A stretch of DNA of 9,947 bases from Actinomycetes bacterium. GTDB lineage: Bacteria; Actinomycetota; Acidimicrobiia; Acidimicrobiales; Palsa-688. The DNA is taken from positions 1-9,947 of the forward strand of contig JAKACE010000037.1 of assembly GCA_021821705.1 (NCBI GenBank), read 5' to 3'. The notes below the pieces were generated by a model that saw nothing but the letters and a program-made list of their open reading frames with translations, ran no database searches and was not told the origin of the DNA. Below are positions 5,700 to 9,947 of this stretch, piece by piece. A program made the translations under genes and the position numbers. Within the stretch, counting starts at the first letter, position 1. Every line of letters starts with the position of its first letter.

Positions 5700-6362
5700 G
5701 TGCACAGCGGCTACCACCCCCCGGTCGAGGAGTACCTCAAGGTCGTCTTCGAGCTGGAGGAGGAGGGTGTGGCGGTTATCCGTGCCCGCCTGGCGGAGAG
5801 ACTGGGCCACTCGGGGCCGACAGTCGGCGAGGTGGTGCGACGCCTCGTTGCCGACGGGCACCTGGAGGAGCGCGACCGGGAGCTGCGGCTGACGACGCAG
5901 GGCCGGGCAAGAGCCGAAGCGGTGGTCCGCAAGCACCGTCTGGCCGAAAGGCTCCTGGTGGACATACTCGGGCTGGGCTGGGCCAAGGCGCACCAGGAGG
6001 CCGAGCGCTGGGAGCACGTCATCTCCGACGACGCCGAGGAACACATCGTCGTGCTCCTCGGCCACCCCGCCACCTGCCCGCACGGCAACCCCATCCCCGG
6101 CTCGGGAGCGGTCAGGGCCCCGGAGCGACCGCTGTCGTCCTCGCAGCCCGGTGACCAGGTCCGCCTGAGCAGGCTCACCGAAACCGTCGAGGTGGACTTC
6201 GACACGCTCGTCTACCTCGACTCGTACGGGTTCCGCCCCGGGTCCACGGCCCTGGTCAAGGACCGGTCACCCGACGGGGCCCTGACCCTGGCCCTTGGCG
6301 ACGCCATGATGGCGGTGAGCCCGGCCCTGGCCGCTCAGCTCTACGTCCATGCACTTTCGTAA
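5700..6362 (+). CDS. DtxR/IdeR-family metal-dependent repressor with MntR-like metal-site residues
   Basis: A 220-aa, three-domain regulator close to mycobacterial IdeR (230 aa). Winged helix: residues 9-70 (LEEEG, RARLAERLGHSGPTVGEVV recognition region). Dimerisation/metal domain: RKHRLAERLLVDILGLGW and RWEHVIS. An SH3-like C-terminal domain runs from about 149. Numbered from GTG 5700, the ancillary metal site is His79, Glu83, His98 and the primary site includes Glu105 and His106, as in IdeR. The two sulfur ligands are changed: Met10 is Glu11 here and Cys102 is Glu102, matching the carboxylates used by MntR. The GTG at 5700 is preferred to one at 5658, because it gives IdeR-like length and has a -10-like box 7 nt before it. 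The gene is divergent from the iron importer across an iron box, which points to control of that operon. Fe(II) or Mn(II) sensing is undecided. Confidence 0.9.
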   Translation: MHSGYHPPVEEYLKVVFELEEEGVAVIRARLAERLGHSGPTVGEVVRRLVADGHLEERDRELRLTTQGRARAEAVVRKHRLAERLLVDILGLGWAKAHQEAERWEHVISDDAEEHIVVLLGHPATCPHGNPIPGSGAVRAPERPLSSSQPGDQVRLSRLTETVEVDFDTLVYLDSYGFRPGSTALVKDRSPDGALTLALGDAMMAVSPALAAQLYVHALS

Positions 6363-6373
6363 GGGCCCCAGAG

Positions 6374-6459
6374 CGGAGGGAGTGGGATTTGAACCCACGG
6401 TGGGCAAGGCCCACAACGGTTTTCGAGACCGTCCGATTCGGCCACTCTCGCATCCCTCC
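6374..6459 (-). tRNA. tRNA-Ser (anticodon CGA)
   Basis: An 86-nt cloverleaf on the minus strand. The 7-bp acceptor stem is GGAGGGA with TCCCTCC, followed by discriminator G; CCA is not encoded. The anticodon stem ACGGT/ACCGT encloses loop CTCGAAA, giving anticodon CGA (plus positions 6423-6425), which reads UCG serine codons. The T arm is GTGGG-TTCAAAT-CCCAC. The long variable arm between anticodon and T arms is the class II hallmark of tRNA-Ser. It lies downstream of tadA on the same strand. Its 3' end faces the end of the regulator gene with only 11 nt between them. Confidence 0.96.
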
Positions 6460-6476
6460 GAGTGGTGTGAGCGGCC

Positions 6477-6500
6477 ACTTTACACTCTCGGCCAGCCGAG
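6477..6500 (-). promoter_or_regulatory. Possible tRNA-Ser promoter and adjacent dyad
   Basis: TAAAGT (plus 6477-6482, minus strand) is a TAnnnT-type -10 box 17 nt before the tRNA 5' end, so transcription could start about 10 nt upstream of the mature tRNA. Directly upstream is the dyad CTCGGC-CA-GCCGAG (6487-6500), which might end tadA transcripts. No clear -35 is seen. The rest of the 106-nt gap after tadA shows nothing else recognisable. Confidence 0.4.
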
Positions 6501-6565
6501 GGGCGATCGACGCAGGTGGGCGGCGCCCGGGCCCGGAAGAGCAGGCTCAGTGCGCCGGCCGCAGC

Positions 6566-7048
6566 CTAGGGAGCCGGTGCTGTGCGCCGTCCGGTGAACC
6601 AGGACGAGAGCATGGCGGCAGCCTCGTCGCCGAGGACGCCTGGCACCACCTCCAGCTCGTGGTTGAGCCTGGGGTCGGAGCAGAGGTTGTAGAGGCTCCC
6701 GCAGGAGCCGGCCTTGGGGTCGGCGGCTGCGAAGACCAGGCGCGAGAGCCTGGCCATCACCAACGCCCCAGCGCACATCGGACAGGGCTCGAGGGTCACG
6801 TAGAGGGTGGCACCCTCCAGGCGCCAGGAACCAGCGGCACGGGCGGCGGCGCGCAGGGCGAGGACCTCGGCATGGGCGGTGGGGTCAGCCATCGCCTCTC
6901 GGGCGTTGGCCCCAGTGCCCAGGACCCGTCCGCCGAGCGTGACGACGGCGCCCACGGGCACGTCACCGGCCTCGGCCGCCGCACGGGCGAGGCCCATGGC
7001 CTGGCGCATCAGCGCCTCGTCGCCGGCTGTAGGCGTTCCCGGGCGCAC
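6566..7048 (-). CDS. tadA: tRNA-specific adenosine deaminase TadA
   Basis: A 160-aa cytidine/deoxycytidylate-deaminase-fold enzyme, predicted to convert adenosine 34 of tRNA-Arg(ACG) to inosine so that it reads CGU, CGC and CGA. The zinc site is clear: His59-Ala-Glu61 within PTAHAEVLALR, where Glu61 is the proton shuttle, and Cys89/Cys92 in TLEPCPMCAGA. VPVGAVV near residue 30 and the C-terminal segment FAAADPKAGSCGSLYNL also fit TadA. The length is normal for the family. The start taken is GTG 7048, 2 nt after the hisN stop. The ATG at 7009 is an alternative with GAGG a few bases upstream, but it would cut into the first helix. Probably co-transcribed with hisN. A guanine or cytosine deaminase is less likely. 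Confidence 0.92.
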   Translation of the reverse strand: MRPGTPTAGDEALMRQAMGLARAAAEAGDVPVGAVVTLGGRVLGTGANAREAMADPTAHAEVLALRAAARAAGSWRLEGATLYVTLEPCPMCAGALVMARLSRLVFAAADPKAGSCGSLYNLCSDPRLNHELEVVPGVLGDEAAAMLSSWFTGRRTAPAP

Positions 7049-7050
7049 CT

Positions 7051-7827
7051 CTAGCCGGCGTCCCGGCCCGAGAGGGCGGCCAGGACCGTGTCGTGCAGTA
7101 GGCCGTTACTCGAGACGGCACTGCCTCCGTCGGTCCTGGCCACGCCGTTGAAGTCGGTGAAACAGCCCCCGGCCTCCTCGACGACGACCTCCAGGGCGGC
7201 CAGGTCCCAGACGGAAGCCACCGGGTCCAGGCCGACGTCGCAGGCGCCCTCCGCCACCAACATGTGCGACCAGAAGTCACCGAAACCCCGGTCCCGGCCG
7301 GCACGGGCCCTCAACCTGGCGATGCGGTCGAGGTGCTCGAAGTCGCCCATGCACCCGGACGAGATCGTGGCGTCTTCGAGACGGGCTATGCCCGAGACCC
7401 GGATTTGTCGGGCGCGACCCCCCGGCTCCCCGGCGTAGGCACCCTCCCCCCGCCGTGCCCACCATCTTCGCCCCAGAGCCGGGGCGGAGACGACCCCCAG
7501 GTCGACGTGGCCGTCGACCTCCAAGGCGATCAACGTCGCCCAGACAGGTACGCCTCTCACGAAATTGGCGGTGCCGTCGATCGGGTCGACCACCCAGCGG
7601 CGGCCACTGGAGCCGGTCGAACCCATCTCTTCACCCAGTACGGCATCACCCGGCCGCTCCCGCCCGATTATTTCCCTGATAGCGGCTTCAGCCGCCTTGT
7701 CAGCCTCGCTCACAGGGGTCTTGTCGGCTTTCGTCTCCACATGCAAGGTCGGGCTACGGAAGGCATCGAGGGTCATGCCGGCGGCGGCATCGGCCGCTTC
7801 CAGGGCCAGCTGCAGGTCGGGGGCCAT
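7051..7827 (-). CDS. hisN: Histidinol-phosphatase HisN (inositol monophosphatase family)
   Basis: A 258-aa Mg-dependent phosphatase predicted to hydrolyse histidinol phosphate in histidine synthesis, the actinobacterial solution using an inositol-monophosphatase fold. Metal-binding motifs are GEEMGS (Glu66/Glu67), WVVDPIDGTANF (Asp81, Asp84) and WDLAALEVVVEEAGG (Asp208). The segments FVRGVPVWATLIAL, SAPALGRRWWA, GFGDFWSHMLVAEGACD and SSNGLLHD are what I recall of HisN rather than of general inositol phosphatases. The ATG at 7827 is used because the first helix (LQLALEAADAA) follows it; GGAGG lies 3 nt upstream, rather close. The frame's extension to 7929 overlaps larC and is not family-like. 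It lies 11 nt after larC and 2 nt before tadA. No other his genes are present, so its position outside a his operon is notable. Confidence 0.9.
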   Translation of the reverse strand: MAPDLQLALEAADAAAGMTLDAFRSPTLHVETKADKTPVSEADKAAEAAIREIIGRERPGDAVLGEEMGSTGSSGRRWVVDPIDGTANFVRGVPVWATLIALEVDGHVDLGVVSAPALGRRWWARRGEGAYAGEPGGRARQIRVSGIARLEDATISSGCMGDFEHLDRIARLRARAGRDRGFGDFWSHMLVAEGACDVGLDPVASVWDLAALEVVVEEAGGCFTDFNGVARTDGGSAVSSNGLLHDTVLAALSGRDAG

Positions 7828-7838
7828 GGCCCTCCACG

Positions 7839-9032
7839 CTAATGGGGACCGGGGGCCCGGGCCGCTGCTTCGGCCAGGAAGGCCACCTCCGCAAGGGGCC
7901 GACCGGTTAGCGCAGCCACTGCCACGCAATCCTCGTGCTCGGCCTTGGCCCGGTGGGGACCGATCTTCACCCGCACGCGGTGACCGTCCACCGTCACTTC
8001 GGACCAGCGCCGCTCCAGGGCCGTGCGCATGACCGGGTGCCGACGCAGACCGAGGGTGCCCGACTGGCGCAACAGCGTCGAGGCGACGCGGCTCATGCGC
8101 GAGGGCGTAGTCAGGGCGCTGACCACGTGAACGGGGCGGCCCTTCTTGCCGATAGCAGGCACCAGCCAGGCGTCGAGCGCCCCCGCTTCGATGAGCGCCG
8201 GGACGAGGTGGCCCAGCACCTCGCCGCTCAGGTCGTCGACGTTGGCCTCCACGAGCACCAGCTCCTCGTCAGTGCCCTCGCCTACCGAGGCATCGCCGGC
8301 CTCGGCGCTGAGATCCCCGATCACCGCCTGGACGACGTTGGGCCGGCCCAGGTTGTCCCGGCTTCCGGCGCCGTAACCCGAGGCCCGCAGGGTCATGGCA
8401 GGCATGGCCCCGAACGTCGCTGCCAGCGCGGCCAGCAGGGCAGCCCCGGTCGGCGTCGTGAGCTCGACAGGCTCGTCCATGCCGAGCACCGGCGCTCCGG
8501 CGAGGAGGCGCAGGACGGCGGGCGCCGGGTTGGGAAGGGCCCCATGGGCGGAGCGGACGGTTCCGCGCCCGAGCGGCACCGGGCTGGCGAACACGGCCTC
8601 TATGCCGAGCGCCTCCAATGCCAGGCACGTGCCGACGATGTCGACGATGGCGTCGAGCCCCCCGACCTCATGGAAGTGGACCTCCTCGACCGGGGCCCGG
8701 TGCACAGCCGCCTCGGCCTCGGCCAAGGTCTCGAACACGGCCAGCGAGCGCAGCCTGGCCCGCTCGGGGAGACCCGTGGCCTCTGCCAGCAGGGCACGCA
8801 CCTGCGCCCAGGGTCGGCCGTGCGAGGACGGGTCGTCCACCTCCACATGCAGGTAAGTGGCGGCTACCCCTTCGCGTACGACCGACCTGGCCTCTATGTG
8901 CCAACCATCGAGCCGCAGAGCCTCCAGGCCTGACACGACGGTGGCCAGGTCCGCACCGGCGTCGACCAGGCTGGCCAGGGCCATGTCTCCGGCAATCCCG
9001 GAGAGGCAGTGCCACCACAGGGCTCTGGTCAC
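7839..9032 (-). CDS. larC: Nickel insertion protein LarC (nickel-pincer cofactor synthesis)
   Basis: A 397-aa protein of the LarC (DUF111) family, the CTP-dependent cyclometallase that inserts nickel into the pincer nucleotide cofactor of lactate racemase and related enzymes. Family landmarks in order: CLSGIAGDM (9-17), HFHEVGGLDAIVDIVG (119-134), GRGTVRSAHGALPNPAP (155-171), ELTTPTGAALL (190-200), GYGAGSRD (219-226), ANVDDLSGE (263-271) and GKKGRP (295-300). The GTG at 9032 is chosen since WWHCLSGIAGDM follows closely; an extension to 9173 overlaps larB. The gene is one uninterrupted frame, unlike Lactobacillus plantarum larC, which needs a ribosomal frameshift. A His precedes Cys9 where I recall an Asp (FDCFSG) in many relatives. 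It starts 4 nt after larB. The client enzyme is unknown. Confidence 0.92.
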   Translation of the reverse strand: MTRALWWHCLSGIAGDMALASLVDAGADLATVVSGLEALRLDGWHIEARSVVREGVAATYLHVEVDDPSSHGRPWAQVRALLAEATGLPERARLRSLAVFETLAEAEAAVHRAPVEEVHFHEVGGLDAIVDIVGTCLALEALGIEAVFASPVPLGRGTVRSAHGALPNPAPAVLRLLAGAPVLGMDEPVELTTPTGAALLAALAATFGAMPAMTLRASGYGAGSRDNLGRPNVVQAVIGDLSAEAGDASVGEGTDEELVLVEANVDDLSGEVLGHLVPALIEAGALDAWLVPAIGKKGRPVHVVSALTTPSRMSRVASTLLRQSGTLGLRRHPVMRTALERRWSEVTVDGHRVRVKIGPHRAKAEHEDCVAVAALTGRPLAEVAFLAEAAARAPGPH

Positions 9033-9036
9033 CGGT

Positions 9037-9852
9037 TCAGGCCGGCCCCACCGCAGCGATGGAGCTCTCAGCCGGCACCGGTCCCTCGTCGCCCGTGCCC
9101 GTTCCCCGCCCGGGCATGCGGAGGATCCGGCCCACCGCCCACGCCGCACCGAACCCGTTGTCGATACCGACAACGCACAAGCCGGGGGCGCAGCTGGCCA
9201 GCATGGCCAGCAGAGCCGTCACCCCTTCCAAGGACGCGCCGTAACCCACGCTGGTAGGTACCGCCACCACGGGTGCCGGCGTGAGGCCGCCCACCAAGCT
9301 GGCCAGAGCCCCCTCCATGCCCGCCACCACGACCACGGCCGCCGCCGAGTGCAACAGGTCGATGTGGTCGAGTAGGCGGTGGACGCCGGCCACGCCGCAA
9401 TCGGCGACCAGCGTCGGCCGGAAGCCGATCGCCTGCAAGGTCGCAGTGCACTCGTCCGCCACCGGTAGATCGGCAGTGCCGGCGGAGAGGACCGCAACAG
9501 TCTCGGGGCGCGGCGGCGCCGGACGCCACACCACCGTCGTACCGTTTCGCTCCCCGCCGGGATGAGCCGTCATTGCCGCCCGGGCCTGCTCCTCGGACGC
9601 CCGGGACAGCACGACCGGGCCGCCGTCGGGCTCCGATAGCAGGTCGCCGATGATGGCGACGCAGTGCTGCACCGCCTTGCCCGGGCCGTAGACGGCCTCC
9701 GGCAGGCCTTGGCGCAGCGAACGATGGTGGTCCACCCGGGCGAAACCGAGGTCGGTGTAGGGCAGCCGCCGGACGCGCCGCACAACCTCGTCCAGGCCCA
9801 CGTTCCCAGCCTGCAGATCTTCGAGCAGGCGGTAGAGAGAGGCTTCGTCCAC
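9037..9852 (-). CDS. larB: Nickel-pincer cofactor biosynthesis protein LarB (NaAD carboxylase/hydrolase)
   Basis: A 271-aa protein whose C-terminal half resembles PurE-type AIR carboxylases. LarB carboxylates nicotinic acid adenine dinucleotide and splits off AMP, the first step of nickel-pincer cofactor synthesis. Motifs: VAVLSAGTADLPVADE, ADCGVAGVHRLL, VVVVAGMEGALASLVGGL, VPTSVGYGASLEG, MLASCAPG and IDNGFGA. Numbered from GTG 9852 the Cys of SCAPG is residue 221, the number I recall for the catalytic Cys of L. plantarum LarB; Glu180 lies in GMEGAL. The N-terminal part (SLYRLLEDLQAGNVGLDEVVRRV) is typical. A longer frame to 9939 passes through a 14-bp tandem repeat and is rejected. The last 30 residues are a variable Gly/Pro-rich tail. 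First gene of the larB-larC-hisN-tadA run; no ribosome site or promoter is clear. Confidence 0.92.
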   Translation of the reverse strand: MDEASLYRLLEDLQAGNVGLDEVVRRVRRLPYTDLGFARVDHHRSLRQGLPEAVYGPGKAVQHCVAIIGDLLSEPDGGPVVLSRASEEQARAAMTAHPGGERNGTTVVWRPAPPRPETVAVLSAGTADLPVADECTATLQAIGFRPTLVADCGVAGVHRLLDHIDLLHSAAAVVVVAGMEGALASLVGGLTPAPVVAVPTSVGYGASLEGVTALLAMLASCAPGLCVVGIDNGFGAAWAVGRILRMPGRGTGTGDEGPVPAESSIAAVGPA

Positions 9853-9892
9853 CCGGCCATGCTGCCACGAGCGGCGGCGCTCCCGGAACGGT

Positions 9893-9934
9893 GGGCTCGG
9901 CGGGGCGGGCTCGGCGGGGCGGGCTCGGCGGGGC
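9893..9934. repeat. Three perfect 14-bp tandem repeats upstream of larB
   Basis: GGGCTCGGCGGGGC occurs three times head to tail (9893-9906, 9907-9920, 9921-9934) without a mismatch. The unit is not a multiple of three, so a change in copy number would break any frame across it. This supports non-coding status and the downstream larB start. It lies 40-82 bp before the larB GTG, in the expected promoter region. No -10 or -35 box is recognisable between 9853 and 9947. Confidence 0.92.
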
Positions 9935-9947
9935 AGCACGGTCGGGT

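Noticed and set aside
7828..7929. Upstream extension of hisN.
   Set aside because: It overlaps the end of larC in another frame and is Gly/Arg/Ser-rich; the family N-terminus starts at ATG 7827.
7935..8933. A 332-codon plus-strand open frame antisense to larC.
   Set aside because: Rich in Arg, Gly, Gln and His with no recognisable domain. The opposite strand carries every LarC landmark in order, so this is a composition shadow.
9853..9939. Upstream extension of larB to 9939.
   Set aside because: It crosses three 14-bp repeats that are not a multiple of three and codes Arg/Pro/Ala filler. GTG 9852 places the conserved Cys at the number recalled for the family.
1..9947. Searched for CRISPR repeats, insertion-sequence ends, integrase genes or a tRNA-linked attachment duplication near tRNA-Ser.
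   Set aside because: No spaced direct repeats, transposase or integrase motifs were seen, and no second copy of the tRNA 3' end was noticed in the window.

Overview
The window is about 70% G+C or higher and comes from an actinobacterium. The evidence is HisN-type histidinol phosphatase, a three-domain DtxR/IdeR regulator with a recognisable iron box, a small Cys-rich protein of a type I recall only from actinobacteria, GTG starts and apparent leaderless promoters. A deep lineage such as Acidimicrobiia is plausible, but this is inference.

Layout. Positions 1-159 hold a GGCCGC hexamer repeat and a likely leaderless promoter for a plus-strand NADP-binding reductase of the saccharopine dehydrogenase/trans-acting enoyl reductase family (160-1323). 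After a convergent intergenic region with two inverted repeats comes a small minus-strand Cys-rich protein (1371-1547). Its promoter carries a near-perfect 30-bp palindrome of the CsoR/RcnR/CstR operator type, fitted between the -35 and -10 boxes. Next is a minus-strand Fe(III) ABC import operon: binding lipoprotein (4471-5544), fused double permease (2826-4421) and ATPase (1699-2829). A divergent intergenic region contains a DtxR/IdeR-type iron box and leads to a plus-strand IdeR-like regulator (5700-6362). A minus-strand tRNA-Ser(CGA) follows at 6374-6459.

The right third is one compact minus-strand run: larB (9037-9852), larC (7839-9032), hisN (7051-7827), tadA (6566-7048) and then the tRNA-Ser. 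The first four genes are separated by only 2-11 nt. LarB and LarC make the nickel-pincer nucleotide cofactor; larE and a client enzyme such as LarA are not in the window.

How they work together. The transporter and divergent regulator form a self-contained metal-uptake module. The binding protein keeps the four Fe(III) ligands of bacterial transferrins at the spacing I recall for Haemophilus FbpA. The regulator has carboxylates in place of both sulfur ligands of the DtxR primary metal site, as in MntR, so which metal it senses is open. Nothing here is a wholly new system. The best leads are the CsoR-type promoter, the altered regulator site, the matching leaderless promoters and the lar-hisN-tadA linkage.
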